Shown: piece by piece, positions 34,249 to 46,421 of the stretch
Layout of the letters: every line of letters starts with the position of its first letter
Position numbering within the stretch: the first letter of the stretch is position 1
DNA from: Isoetes taiwanensis
Taxonomy: Eukaryota > Streptophyta > Lycopodiopsida > Isoetales > Isoetaceae
Direction of reading: 5' to 3'
NCBI GenBank assembly: GCA_021234155.1
Contig: JAJEKV010000005.1
Coordinates: 27,742,689-27,806,688 of the forward strand
DNA length: 64,000 bases
The notes under the pieces: generated by a model
Told to the model about the DNA's origin: nothing
What the model saw: only the letters and a program-made list of their open reading frames with translations
The model's database searches: none
Program-made: the position numbers and the translations under genes

Positions 34249-34539
34249 GTTGAAGCCCCATAACCGCTACTTGAGGTAGAATCAAAACCAGAGCTCTGGT
34301 ACCCACCAACTCCAGCATTTGGGGTCGTGAAAAGCCCCTATTCCAGCATTTGACTTCTTATACTCACTATAAGGATCATATGGGCCACCACCTCCCATTT
34401 CTCTTTTCTTTTCCAAATGCTTCTGCCTTTCCCTTTCCCTAACCTTGTTCAGATTACGAAGAACCTCTTCCAGGTCCGAGGATGAAGCCCTTACAGCAGC
34501 AAAATTCCTTGCAATATCCATAGGTAAAATAAAATACAA
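34249..34539 (-). pseudogene. Unassigned coiled-coil exon
   Basis: Minus-strand text SSSDLEEVLRNLNKVRERER then KHLEKKREMGGGGPYDPY is clearly protein-like (charged helix, then Gly/Ser/Tyr-rich). A small duplication around AAATGCTGGA (34312-34352) shifts the frame before a continuation with SGFDSTSSSGYG. I do not recognise the family. It lies just left of the Helitron border at 34731. Confidence 0.5.
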
Positions 34540-35090
34540 GAGGCAAATGCATGTTCGTTGTGAAAAGAAAGAAGATTTACCAATGTGGACGAAGGAAACT
34601 CGAGCTCCTGAAGCAGCAGTGCCGGTTAGCTAGTTTGCACACGGCTGCCTAGCAACACTAGTGACTGCCAGTTTACAGGCGACAATAAGTTTTGAGCAGT
34701 TTTAGCATATCCTAGGTATATGCTATCATATCCTCCTATATTATAAAACCGTGGCGTCGGTCTGTGCGCCCGATCGACGGCCGAGATCGCGCCAATGTCC
34801 CTGCACCCCGCCGGACGACCCAGATTTGTTCGTTTGTTATGGACGATTCAGATTCGGCCACGTCACAAAAGAGAAAGGAGGTGTCGTTTCAAGATTTTAA
34901 CGTGGCATGGTTTGGTTTGGGATTAACGGGATTTCGTTTTGCGCTCTTCACGGTTTGGAGTCTGTGGAGCAAGCATTTTGGAGCAAGCATTTTGTTGCTC
35001 ATTATTATTATTATTTGTCTAAGAGGATTCGGTCTGCACGGTGCAATGATTTTCTTAATTTTTGGGCAGTTTAGATAGCTTTTGAAATGG

Positions 35091-35820
35091 CAGAGATCCG
35101 AGAATGAATCTGCCTCAAGAAGCGCCGGCAAACATTTGAATTTCGAAGTAAATCGGTCTCATGAAGGGCCAAGAACGTCGAAGCTAGGTACATGGCTCTC
35201 CTCAAATTTTATTTTCTTTAGGTTTAGGAGCGAATCTCTAGAGGGAGCTTAGAGGAGAGCGGAGAGCAGATTATCATTGTTCTTTTTGTTGTTCAAACTG
35301 GCACGCACATTATTTTCCTAATCTATCCTTAGTATAACAAGCGGATGAGGAAATTGCAGAGGATCCGGCAACAGAATCGGCTCGAGGAAGCGCCCGGCAA
35401 AGATTTGAATCCGGCAACACCAACCTCTGAAGCTAGGTACATGGTTCCCCTCAAATTTTCTTTTCTTTAGGTTTAGGAAAGAATCTCTAAAGGGAGCTTA
35501 GAGGAGAGCGGAGAGCAGATTATCATTGTTCTTTTTGTTGTTCAAACCGGCCTGCACATTATTTTCCTAATCTATCCTTAGTATAAGCAGAGGATCCGAA
35601 AAAAAGAATCTGGCTCGGGAAGCGTTAGCAAACATTTGAATCCAAAGAACAACAACGTCTGAAGCTAGGTACATGGCTCTCCTCAATTTTTATTTTCTTT
35701 AGGTTTAGAAGCGAATCGTCTAGAGGGAGCTTAGAGGAGAGCGGAAAGCAGATTATCATTGTTCTTTTGTTGTTCAAACCCCTTTGCACATTATTTTCCT
35801 AATCTATCCTTTATATAACA
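35091..35820. repeat. Three tandem ~230-265-base units
   Basis: Units begin near 35091, 35357 and 35587 with GCAGA.GATCCG, and share GAAGCTAGGTACATGG, TTTTCTTTAGGTTTAG and GGAGAGCGGA.AGCAGATTATC. No coding sense. Confidence 0.85.
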
Positions 35821-36459
35821 AGCGAGACATTGTGGATGAGGAATTTGTACTTTTTCCGTCATTGTAATTTAATAAGCTCCTGGGATTTGGCTCTAGATTC
35901 AAATCCCAGTTCATGTCTATTGCTTGGTTGGCTGTAGTATGTTGAGCTTGCATCATTTATCCATTAACAGTCTGTGTATTTTTTCATTTTATGATGCCAA
36001 AATTATTTTTCAGACTATCGCCACTTGAGCTTTATTGCATATATTGCATATCTAGCTCTCTTAAATAAGATCCATTATCTGTCCAAGATTTGGTAGTTAC
36101 GCATTTATATTATAGCCTATGATTTAGTTTGGTAAATTGTCTTCCTCTGTGATACCGAGTCGGAAGAAAGACCAAATATGATTTTTAAAGTATCTACTTT
36201 TTCTGTATTCTTTCATGGCATGCCCGATTTATGGATGCTGACATGTTTCGATTTTGAATGCTAGATTTTGAGTGACCAAATGATGGAATAAATAATGACC
36301 TTCGTCAATGTATCGACAGTTAAAAAACGTGAATCTGAGGGTCTTTTAAGAGAGGATGAATTGGAAGCAAGCTGTTAGAAGTTTCCATCTTCACATGCAA
36401 AATAATGTAGGTGCCAAAATTTGTGTACTATTTTCCTTGCGAAGATTAGAATACATGTT

Positions 36460-36735
36460 TGAACTGATATGCATTTTTTGAAATGCAAGAACACCTTTTC
36501 TACAATAAGCTCTCTAAGAATGTAAGGCAAATCTTTAGCATCGGTAAGTTTTTCTGAAGCTTTTTCAAGGGAGCCCCAAACGCCACTATAAGAAGAAGAT
36601 TGCATGACATCTTGCATCGCCATAGCTGCTACCGGACTATGTTTACCATTATAAGATTTCTGCCTACTCAGCTTTCTGATATGACCCTCTGTCATAGTGC
36701 CTTTGAGTTGCTCAAAATACTGTATATTTTACCAG
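36460..36735 (-). pseudogene. Unassigned exon inside the Helitron
   Basis: After a TATACAG acceptor at about 36735 the minus strand reads YFEQLKGTMTEGHIRKLSRQ and continues protein-like (MAMQDVMQSSSYSGVWGSLE, DLPYILRELI) for about 80 codons. I do not recognise the family. It could be a further exon of the PRT6 fragment or of a third gene. Confidence 0.4.
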
Positions 36736-38289
36736 CCCAACGGGAGAGCCTTTATATGTGCTTGCATAATCAATCTGCAATAATTATCTCTAGAGGAACT
36801 ATCATAGTAAGGCAACGATGTAGAATTTGGCGCCCTATTTACCTTGACTACTGTAACTTACAAAATTTTGGGCCACAACGTAAGAAGTTAAGAACATGCA
36901 AAAAGCCTCAGGTAAAGTAAATAGAGGCTATGATATTGCTACGCTTTTGCAATTATTCAAGAAGAATTGCTATAATTTTAATACACATGCTGCACTGACA
37001 CATGTATAGAAACATAGATCCTGCTAACATTTAAATGTAGCGATAAGAGGTCATTTGTTTCCTTAATACACAGACCTGAATATGCATATTAGAAGCTCAC
37101 ATTTTCCTTTTGGCCTCACACTTACGCTACCATGGTAGAGAAAAGAGCTATATCGATAAGGGTAACCAATTTTGCATCATTTCAGAATCCCCTTTTGTTT
37201 TCTTTATAATAAGACACAAGTAAAAATAAATCTGCAAACTGATGGAGGACATGGTTTGCCAGAAAGACATTTTCGTTTTCATGTAGGAGGAAAAGGATTA
37301 TATAGAACAGCCTAAGCAATTTTGCATCATTTTGAAATCCTAAGCGAACTGGTCGAGGTAGACATCAAGTTATCAATAGATGGGGTTCATAATGTTCCAT
37401 GTTAGCAGCAGTCATCATTATAGCATGCTTATAAAGTTGATTGATATAAAACGAATGTAAATATGAGGTACATTTTCTCTTTTATGTTGATGTCTTAAGA
37501 ATGCATACTACCATGCGCACTCCCATGCATATGACCATATAGTGGCATTTGTAATTAATATTCCATGAACAATCTTAAGTTGAACGCATGAAGAATACCC
37601 CTGAACTATAATATAGCACACATCCCAATGCAACACAATTCCAACATATGTTACGAATTCCAAATTTCACATCAACCATATGCTCGCAGTAGGATTAAAA
37701 GTGGAACTTTCAATGTTGAAAACTCTAAACCTACAGAACAATACTTTGTTCCAATAATGCCATCACAAATCAAGTAAACAATTACACCAACGATCAAACA
37801 AATGGTGAACAACTTATGTTTCTCTTCCCCAACTCGTGTATGCATGCTAGAACAATGAAGTTTAGAACCCATATTGCATGATGGATTTAAAGGTATTGAA
37901 GATGAAACAGGAGTATGGGCTCTGCTATGGCAATCAACTAGGCCTCCGTTTTGGGGCCTACAAATCAAATCAGACCCATGGGCCTTACAAATCATGGCAG
38001 AGAGACAACAAATCCGAGTAGTGAGCTCTGTTTGAAGACACATCAAAGAATTAGTTGCTGTGCTGGAGTAGATGCGCACGCAGCCAAAAGGCGTGCAACA
38101 TGAAGGCGAATCTACAGGTTCAGAACTTGCAGACTTGGCCTCTGATGCAACAAATGTTGAAACCCATCCGGCACTCCCTAGATAAGATGCACAAAAACAG
38201 AAGTAAACATTTGAATCGTTTTTCTCTGAGCAATAAATTTAAGCCATAACTAGATTAGATCGACGACAAACAAAAAGACTTTAACGTTG

Positions 38290-38895
38290 AAGCTCACCTC
38301 AAGAAGAGCATAAAGATCAGTTACAACTGGTGCATCAGTGCCCATCCACAAGTAATGGATGGACATTTGCCATCTGGGTTTCTAAAAGGTTTCTAAAATA
38401 CAGGCAGATACCCATTCACAATTTTCTTCTTCAACATGGATATTCGTTATCCGGCGCTGAGGATGCATGATCTGAATATAAGCTAGAAAGTGTAACCATG
38501 CCCTGCATAAATCAAGAGGTTCAAAAGCTACATATCTAGCCACCTTTGGGTGGTTCATCACATAACGTATATCATACACAGGTTCAGGTTCTGTTAACAA
38601 TGTGCATAATTGGTGTAAACTAAAGCGTTGTCCCCTTGAGACCTGCAACAGAGTGAGGGAATCAATGGTATGCAAAAAGTACCGAGCAATATCCTGTTAA
38701 TTTAGAATGGTGATATACCGTGAGATGCCCATCTTCATCAGCACATGATAAAAAGAATTCTATCAAACAGCATGTCGAGCAATCCACATCACATTCAAAT
38801 ATCAGGCGATAGGTGATAGTTGGAACAGTAAAGATCCGAATCGAGAAACTGCTAAAGTTTTGTGAATCTTGGCGTGAACAACCTATTAGCGGACA
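38290..38895 (-). pseudogene. PRT6: PRT6 (UBR-type N-recognin E3 ligase) fragment
   Basis: Two minus-strand exons, 38895-38719 and from 38642, flank a 76-base GT-AG intron. Exon one contains IFTVPTITYRLIFECD and ADEDGHLT; exon two contains YDIRYVMNHPKVARYV and MHPQRRITNIHVEEEN. This matches the region of plant PRT6 around EDGRLQVAKW, DIRFVMSHP and PQKRETGI..EEEN. ANVHPLLVDG (near 38340) continues the similarity after an 11-base tandem duplication (TTTTAGAAACC twice) that breaks the frame. PRT6 degrades proteins with destabilising N-termini. Only a small part of the ~2000-residue protein is here, and the retained intron shows capture from genomic DNA. Confidence 0.82.
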
Positions 38896-39764
38896 CTGCA
38901 AAATATATTTTCTGACATAGAATAATCTATTTTTAGGTTGAGAGACAAAATCATTTGTCTTTGTGTTCTTCCAAACAAAAAGCTAGAAGGAATGGAGCCT
39001 TGATAATCACCAAGTTGTAAGGAAGGCAAAGCTCCTGTTAATAATCTTGTTTTTTTTCGCTCATAAGAAAGAAATGATTTTGGAGAGAAGATGAAGTGGG
39101 TAAATTCAAATCTTTGGGTCTTCAATTCATTCAGCGAAACATCAAAGCCCGCAAGAATAATGAAAACATCAAAGTCAAGATTTTACGGAAGCATCCGAAA
39201 ATCCCTGCGCAAGGGGATCCCCGTGAATAAGCCCATGGGGTTTTCGAAAGTCCGGGCTCTGTTTCTGTTGTTGTGGATAGAAGAAGTTGCGTAAGAAGGA
39301 ACCTTTTTTTTCTCATATAGCGCAGACTAAAGGCTACCGGCAAAGACAAGCAAAGAATGGGTTTAAATCGTCGTCATAAACCTCTGCAAGTGGCACATCA
39401 CTCTATCAAGAGCTCTAGATCGGAGGATTGCGGAACCGATATTTGTATCAGGTCTCATATGGAGATGGATCTTTCCACGTTGGGGAGTTTTCATGAGAAA
39501 TGCTTGTTTTGGATCAAGCTCGTGCTTGATGTTGCCATAGGTTGTGGGCATAATAATCAATCTGTCATATTGAAGCCCTTTGAGGCAAATAATTGAATAA
39601 GCTGATCCTCATTGTTGGAAGAGGCAGATTTCCTACTCTGGAAGCTTGGGAAATTTTGCCATCTCTGCGCCCTTTTGTTACTTCCTAGCGAGGCCCTCCA
39701 ATCTGCAGAAAAATCTGTTGCTCAGAATCTGTTGCTAAAAATTGAGAGGGCGAATTGGGTTTAT

Positions 39765-39967
39765 ATGTCAACCAGGCCCACAAAATCTGTGGTAATCAGA
39801 GCGAGCAAATCTGCGCAAGAAACTACGCCAGGACACTGGGCCTCCACTGCATCTTTTGCCTTGTTTACTGCATCAAATCCATCTCCCAGAATGTGTGATT
39901 AATATCGCAGATCCTTTTTCGCCTTATTATTTGCCGTTGAAGCCACCAGAACTGACCCATCGCATCC
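39765..39967 (-). pseudogene. Class III peroxidase fragment
   Basis: After a GTTGTGCAG acceptor the minus strand reads GCDGSVLVASTANNKA, a TAA stop at 39901-39899, then DGFDAVNKAKDAVEAQCPGV and VSCADLLAL. These are the Ca-binding GCD.SVLL and CPGVVSCADILAL motifs of secreted plant peroxidases. The distal-His exon and the heme-binding half are absent. The intron position before GCD is the usual one in this family. Confidence 0.88.
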
Positions 39968-40836
39968 CTGCACAACATAAACAATCCAACAAACTCAATT
40001 TGAGATAACCCATAGCTCAATCCTGAAAAAATGATCAAAAAAATAACTCCGTTCATCAAAATCCGGCAATAAAAACATTGAATCAGACCCAGACCCAGTT
40101 CCATGCAAATAAAGATCACTTTGCTTCCAAGCACCGCCATGGCCGCGCTGTGTGAGAGTGAATCTCGCCGGAATGGGGCAGAGGAAGTGGAGAGCAGAGA
40201 AGGAGATTGGACGGAGGAGATTGATTCAAATTAGATAAGAACAAAAACGTGGCATCCCTAGTTTTTTTTCTTTTTTCTTCAATTTGAAAATGCAATGGGT
40301 GCATACGTGTCAGAGCCAGGGCTGCGCTCAGCCCAGAAAAATTACCTCCTATTTTTTTAAGAACAAAAAATGATACTGCTTTATATATGGAATGACAACG
40401 ACGGACACTCGCAACATACATGATGTCAACTTATAAGGCACAATATCAAATAATCTAAAATGTCCATGATCTATTGAATACCTTTATTTAGAATGCACAA
40501 TAGTTTAATTCTACATAAACTATAATTATCACACAAACATATTTTTTCCTACAATCTTGCTCAATACAAATATGTCATTAATCTTGATAATTCTAAATCT
40601 CTAAATTGATAATTCTTGATAGAGGCAACAAAAGTAACTGTATTTTAACTAAGTTAGGAGACAAACATAATCAAATATTCATTAACACCAGCAACCTCCC
40701 ACCGATCACAGTTTCAGTTCCCATGTACTGCATTTTGAAAATAGGAAGCTGCTCAAACAATCACTAATGTTTTTCATGCTTGAACTACCTTGGTATAATC
40801 ACACAAAAAGCCCACCAACGGTGGGCAATTTTCTAG

Positions 40837-41396
40837 TACTTAGAATATACCGAAAACCCACATGAGCGAGGGTTTGCCCCCCAGGGGCAACCCAAAAATT
40901 TGGCCATCATGCTTCTTCAAGTCGAGTTGTTTTTATCCCCTTTTCTAAACATGTATTTACAAGAAATTTTTTCCGTGGAGGCTAAGGCCGTCGCAAACAT
41001 TTTTCTTTAAACAAAAATAAGAAGATACCTTGTGCTAAAGATATTCGATGCAACCACCAGAGTGAACATTTCTCTTTATAGAAGGAATAAAAGAGACCTA
41101 GTGTGAAAGATATCCAATTTAAAGGAGCAACAGTAATAGATCTTAAATACCATTTTATTAATTTTGAAGGTCAGATTTGTTAAACTCCTTCAATTCTTTA
41201 AATTCCCTCTAGACTTCCTCAAGTTGCCTCAACACCGTGTTGTATTTTCTTAGGTGTTTCCAAGGTTTCTTTAAATTATTCTAGATGTTCCCAAGGCATA
41301 GATGCATCGTGCTTACACATTGACATAATTATACATTTCATAGCATACTTGATTGAGTAAAAAAGTCATACCTAGGAAAGGAAGGAAGGAAGGTAT
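40837..41396. other. Unannotated flank right of the Helitron
   Basis: A/T-rich, no gene seen. Confidence 0.5.
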
Positions 41397-42465
41397 TTTT
41401 ATCGTCCACGGAGACCAATCGGTCTATGGGACCCAATACAAAGGCGTAACAAGCGGATTACTACCCGGATTAAACCCCGAAGGGTTTTCGAGGGAAAAAC
41501 CGTGGCAGCAATCAGTCTGCTGACAAACTGTTCCAATATACAAAATGCAAAAACACACAAATATATACACTCATGTATCAGACCGTAGTGCCCGGGCAGC
41601 GGCAGCCAAAGGGGGCAAAGGTGGGCTTGCAGATCCAAGACCTCCAATGTACGACCCCGTGAGCACGCATCGACGGTGTGTTCATCGCCAAATGTAGGGG
41701 CAAGTCCTACCGTACTCAAAGGAACGATTCGGCCCGGACCGACCGGAATGCCGGGCAACTCGAAAGTATGAGACTCATCCTCAATGGCACCCGCTTGACA
41801 AAGACCGACAGAGTCCCGTCCCCCGGGAAGCTCCTCAATCCACCGCCCGCCTCGAGCGCGGAGATGGTGGGCACCTCGTCGCGAATGGAGGCAATGAGTT
41901 CCGCTTTTTTCGTGGGCAGCTTTGGGAACATTGTGTAGAGCCGCGGCCCGGGACCAACGCTGGGTTGATGAGCTCCTTGTAATGGGCCGCTTTGACCTGC
42001 TCTAGAGCCGGGTCCCAGAGCTTGGCAAGGAAGCAAGCGCCCGTACTCCCCGCAGGCCGCCGCGGATCGGCCCTCTCGCGGTCCACCGCACGACCGTGTT
42101 CCCCGACGTTCCATCCGGCGAACCATCTCTCTTACCCTCCAACAAGTCCCGAGCCGTTCGCGGGCCCATTGCCACAATGTAAGCCAAAGCGGGGCCGAGC
42201 ATCACCCATATTAACCACTTTACGAAAATAGGCGATGTGTCTATCAAGGGCTGCCCAGGCGGCAAGAATCCGGTTTTCGCAGCGAGAATGTGATAGGGGA
42301 TGAAGGTTTCACCCCAAGTGCCTCGTGCCAAAAATGCCTACACGCGACTGCTCCAAGTCATTCCGTGTCGCCGGAGAGATGACCGGGCCCCAAACCTCGA
42401 CCCGTATAAAAGGACGGGCTCGACCCGGCCAAACAGATGTGTGGTGATGGCCCCAATCATAGAGC

Positions 42466-42807
42466 TCACACGGGATATTTGTTACGCATGGCATAAAGCA
42501 CTTTCCAACCTGCTGTCACCCGCAAGCGGATGGACGCCTCCCAACAGAGCGAGGAGGGGAACTCCATCCCTAGGTACTTGTAGGTGGGCGTGACCTCCAC
42601 AGGCTGTCCCCGATATGTGAGTGCAAGAGGCGTGGGGTGGCGTGAAGAGGATACGAGAACCACTCTGGTCTTGGCCAGATTCACGCGCATGTCTGTAGCC
42701 TGCCAGAATGTGTCTAGGGCATCCAGATGAGACTGCATAGCTTCTGGGGTGTGGGCTAGAAGGTCAACATCGTCCGCATAGATGAGCTGGCGGATGACCT
42801 GGTGCAA
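42466..42807 (-). pseudogene. LINE RT catalytic segment
   Basis: Open for 113 codons: LIYADDVDLLAHTPEAM holds the catalytic Asp pair, VNLAKTRVVLVSSS and YKYLGMEFPSSLCW are downstream RT motifs. Confidence 0.9.
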
Positions 42808-43213
42808 AAGCTGTATGCCATCCCCCCCATGCTCAGTAAGCCAGGGCTCTAACTGGTCAATGTAGAGGCCAAAAAGTATTGGTGAGAGGGGGCAGCCCTG
42901 TCGGACCCCGATACTACTGGTGAATGCTTGGTCCGTCGGCTGCCTCCTGCCAAAACAACTCTCATACAGACTCAGTGATATGGCATTCGCACGTGCAACG
43001 GCGTGTTGATGATGATCCTAGCCCATAGCTTTTCCAGGGGGACCATTATCAAAAGCCTTTGAAGTCCACAAAGCAAAGAATACAAGTCCTGCCCCCGATG
43101 GTTTTAAATTTTGTCTTCAATCGCCCGCAGGTGTAAAGATATGGTCAATCGTTGAGTGGCGGGGTCTAAAGCCTGCTTGTGTGAGGGCTCCCACATGCCG
43201 CTCTGCCCGGTGG

Positions 43214-43864
43214 TCAATGGCGCCGCCGAGAATGCCATGCCGATAGCGGTTTGGCAAATCTGAATCGACCGACCATGATCGTCCGGTAATTGGCCGGACA
43301 GTGTGGGTCGCCCGCCTTGTGAATGGGGACAACCCTGCTTGTGGTCCATTGTCGGGGGAAACCTTCCTGCAATGCTCTGTTGAACAGGGTAGTGAGGATC
43401 GGCACCAGCGGCTGCCCTGCCCATTTGAGTAACTCGGCATGCATACCATCGAGGTCAGCTGCCTTCCCATTAGCCAGCCGTTGCAGGCCCTCCACAACAT
43501 CCTCCTCCGCGAGAACCAATGGGGGGCCCTCCTGTGGGGGTATGGACGTACGCATCCCTAGTGGGTCATAGAGCTGCTTCAAGTACTGTTCCCACTGCCC
43601 GAGTGTGATGTCCCCCGTAGGCTGGGCTGGCCTTCGAAGCACTCTGCGCCAAAAGGTTCGAGGATGAGTGTCCAGCAGGCCGAACATCTCCCCCTGATGC
43701 CTGGCAAGGTACCGTGCCTTTGTCTTCTTCGATGGGGCTGCATCGCGGTGGTGGCTCGCAAGCCGCACTGGATCGAGAATGTGACCGGAAGCCGGCGCTA
43801 TGCGTTCTTTACACTCCGCATCAAACCACCTTCTGGGGAAAATGTTGCTGCCCCCGGCGGCCAC
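43214..43864 (-). pseudogene. LINE endonuclease-RT linker and RT motifs 0-2
   Basis: 216 codons open. FWRRVLRRP and the GKAADLDGMHAELLKW and RVVPIHKAGDPHCPANYRTI motifs place it at the N-terminal part of the RT. The frame breaks before QAGFRPRHST. Confidence 0.85.
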
Positions 43865-44290
43865 GCGGGGAGGGGAAGGGGGGTCGCCAAAGCACTGGGT
43901 CCGGCCGCGATCCCTGTAATAGCTTGGCCAGTGCGGTCCGCTCGCTGCTCTAGTGTGGGGATCCGTGAAATTCCGGGGTGGCGCCCATGAGCATCTCGGC
44001 AGTAGTCCTCTGCTTTGCTCATAATCCGCCGCAATCGAGGATGGCGAGGGGCGGCATAGTGGGAGTTCTCGCGACTTGCGAAGCCATGTCCAAATAAAGT
44101 GGGAGGTGATTCGAAGTCGACCTCCTCATCCCGACTGTCGGTGCCCACCCGGAAACGACTGATGAGATGCATATCTTGTGCAACTACGAGCACATAGTCC
44201 ACCACACTAGACCCTCCCCCCTGATTGTCCTGTCTGTAGGTGCACTTGTGAGAATCGGGCCACTGTGACAGGCCATTGCAAATTACCAAG

Positions 44291-44653
44291 TCAAAAATAC
44301 CGCATAGCAGGAGCAATGCAATGCCGCACAAAGCGAAGTGACTGGCTGTCATCCGATCCTCGTGGCCAGGTTGTCTCTGCGGGACGTAGCTGCAGGACAT
44401 CGTCAGCGAGGGGGTCAAGTCTCATGGACTGCTCCACTCCTGTCCGTGCATTGAAATCCCCAAGAAGGACATCATATAGATCGACATAAGGGTCCATCCT
44501 ATCCACATCGGAGTGGCTGCGATAGAAGGTGCTCTCTGCGTGAGGGAAATAACAGGCGGCCAGAAAAAGAGGGTTGCCATTGGTATTATGCACACGAACC
44601 CACAAGTACCGGTTGTGTCTGTCTGTCTTCTGGAGGGTAACCGAATGTGCCAA
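44291..44653 (-). pseudogene. LINE APE-type endonuclease fragment
   Basis: NGNPLFLAACYFPHAEST then DVLLGDFNARTGVEQ, the catalytic Asp/Asn strand of AP-endonuclease-like LINE nucleases. The N-terminal catalytic Glu region is missing. Confidence 0.85.
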
Positions 44654-44843
44654 GGTTGTCCGGTAGTAGCAAGCAACCCCACCATGACCCCTCTGTCACA
44701 TACAGGTATTGAAGACCGAGAAATGTTGGTAACCCGGCAGATCAGGTAGGGCAAAACTCTTTAGTAAGACTTGCTATTTTTTATGTCCATTACATGTGGT
44801 ATTGCATGGAATAATTGGAAATAATTCCTACGGCATTGATGTT

Positions 44844-44964
44844 GTGCACACACTATTTTCTTCTTCTTTCTTTTTTCCTCCCCTTTCCATTATGTTTGGT
44901 GATGTGCACACACTATTTTCTTCTTCTTTCTTTTTTCCTCCCCTTTTCCATTATGTTTGGTGCT
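44844..44964. repeat. 60-base tandem duplication
   Basis: GTGCACACACTATTTTCTTC followed by a T/C-rich stretch, repeated with a 60-base period. Confidence 0.85.
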
Positions 44965-45019
44965 GTTTTGGGTTCTTCTAACCCATTGTATGGGTTTCAT
45001 AAGCTATTGGTCTCCATTG

Positions 45020-45290
45020 GATGTTAAAAAAATCTATTCTAATCTATTTTGTCTTCCCGTTTTATCTTTCCTTTTTCCTTTTACTCTTCCGGATCCTTCC
45101 CTTTCCTATTCTCTTCCATTTTCCCCTTTCTCCTTTCACATTTCCCTTTTCCCTTGTTCATTTCGCTCCTGCTTTTCCCATTTTCCCAGTCCCTTTCCAT
45201 TTCTCTGTTTTACCTTTCTTTTTCCACTTTTCCCTTTTACCATTTTCCCTATTTCATTCCCCTCCCCCTTTCTATTTTTTTGTTTCACAA
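45020..45290. repeat. Polypyrimidine tract
   Basis: About 270 bases of C/T-rich sequence; overlapping ORFs are F/S/P-rich artefacts. Confidence 0.7.
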
Positions 45291-45374
45291 ATTGATTTGG
45301 TTTGCTCTAGATTCTGTCTGCTTTTATTTAACTTTTGTATATACCTGCTTTGATTTCATTTAGAGAGCTTCACC

Positions 45375-46421
45375 ATGACAGAAAGGGCCAGTAATAAGGA
45401 GAGATTTGGTGTAAGGATGGCCAGGGAAAAGAAAAAACCTCCTACTCATGAATCATTGTTCACACAGGAGGTCCCTCATCCTACAAGTGCTCGGTCTAGC
45501 ATACAGCTCCATGGTCAGGGGCAAGCTAATTCCAGTGTAACAATGGATTTGCCATCTTCTCTTTTTGGTCCCCAACGGCCTCTTCATATCGGCACAAGCA
45601 GGTCTGATACATTTACCTTCCAAGATCGGGAGGATCTCTAAAGTGCTCTAGACCTACAAGTTCAGTGTTTGCCACCTCCACTTCGTGACCAGGTACGACT
45701 CATTCATTCTGAGGGAGGAATGACGGCCACATCTATGATCGTGTCTACTGTGAGATGGACACACTTATTGCAGTTAATACATGCCTTCATTCCAGACCCT
45801 AAAGCCCAATATATGGGCACAAGTGATGCCTCAGTACAGACACTAGATACAAAATTACAGCCACAAAAGAAACATTGTGTTGAAGCGGGAGTGCAGACAT
45901 TGGAAAGGGAACATGTTGAGGTGGGAGTACAGACATCTCCACAATCCCAAGGGAACCAGGAGTCGCAGTGTCGAGCTAGCAGAAAGGAGCAGTCTGCCTC
46001 AGTATCTTCTGTTCCTAGGAGCCTGAACTTGCGTTTTATATGGGTTGCAGAGGCAGAAGATGATGCCCATTCTGATGTGGATGTAGCTTTGCATTTCTTC
46101 ACTGATGTCATGCATGCGAAGGTTGGTAGAGTTGTCTCCGCTACTAGGGTGGGAGCGGCAAGACCTGATCGTCCTCGCCATCTTTTGGTTCAGTTTCAAG
46201 ACACTCTTAGTCGCTTACATGTTCTTCAACATGGAAACTATCTCAGAGGGACTAGTTTCTCAGCACAGGAGGACCTCTCCCCTCTTCAATTGTGTAACCA
46301 TAAGGAGGAGCTCTGCAAGGTGAGGGCAACCCGCCTGCAAAAGAAATGGGCAGTGTATAGGGAAGGTCCAGCAATTATTCTAGACCAGTGGCCTCCCAAT
46401 CCTTGGACTGGCTATGTCTAG
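45375..46421 (+). pseudogene. L1-like ORF1 protein
   Basis: Two frames (45375-45641 and 45669-46421) form one ORF1-type protein. The C-terminal part HLLVQFQDTLSRLHVLQHGN, GTSFSAQEDLSP and KVRATRLQKKWAVYREG follows the RRM-to-CTD pattern of L1 ORF1p (RPR..IVRF, ISEDLSP). The middle has three repeats of the type VGVQT. ORF1p binds LINE RNA as a chaperone. No ORF2 follows; the 3' tail comes 180 bases later. Confidence 0.72.

Larger units (their letters stand above)
34731..40836 (+). mobile_element. Candidate non-autonomous Helitron with captured gene fragments
   Basis: The right end has GCCCACC-AAC-GGTGGGC (40810-40826), AATTTT, CTAG (40833-40836) and then T, exactly the 3' hairpin, CTRR end and 3' T flank of a Helitron. 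The proposed left end is TCCTCCTATATTATAAAACC (34731-34750) after A, resembling plant Helitron 5' ends. No RepHel protein is present. Inside are fragments of PRT6, a class III peroxidase and an unassigned exon, all antisense to the Helitron, plus a triple tandem repeat. The 3' end is well supported; the 5' end and the pairing are inference. Confidence 0.68.
41397..44760 (-). mobile_element. LINE with endonuclease and RT, decayed
   Basis: On the minus strand, APE endonuclease motifs come first (LLGDFNARTG near 44460, SSVVDYVLV near 44200). Then come a linker and RT text (LQRLANGKAADLDGMHAELL near 43470, PIHKAGDPHCPANYRTI, QAGFRPRHSTIDHIFT). The catalytic YADD lies at 42780-42769, followed by YKYLGMEF. 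Several frameshifts and stops separate these. ORF1 is absent, so the copy is probably 5'-truncated. The 3' end carries a hairpin (41455-41513) and no poly(A). Confidence 0.9.

Noticed and set aside
39612-39902. Plus-strand 96-codon ORF
   Set aside because: Antisense of the peroxidase fragment and its flank.
42300-42593. Plus-strand ORFs across the LINE
   Set aside because: Antisense of LINE coding sequence without protein-like motifs.
45021-45363. Membrane-protein-like F/L/S/P ORFs
   Set aside because: Low-complexity C/T tract, not a membrane protein.
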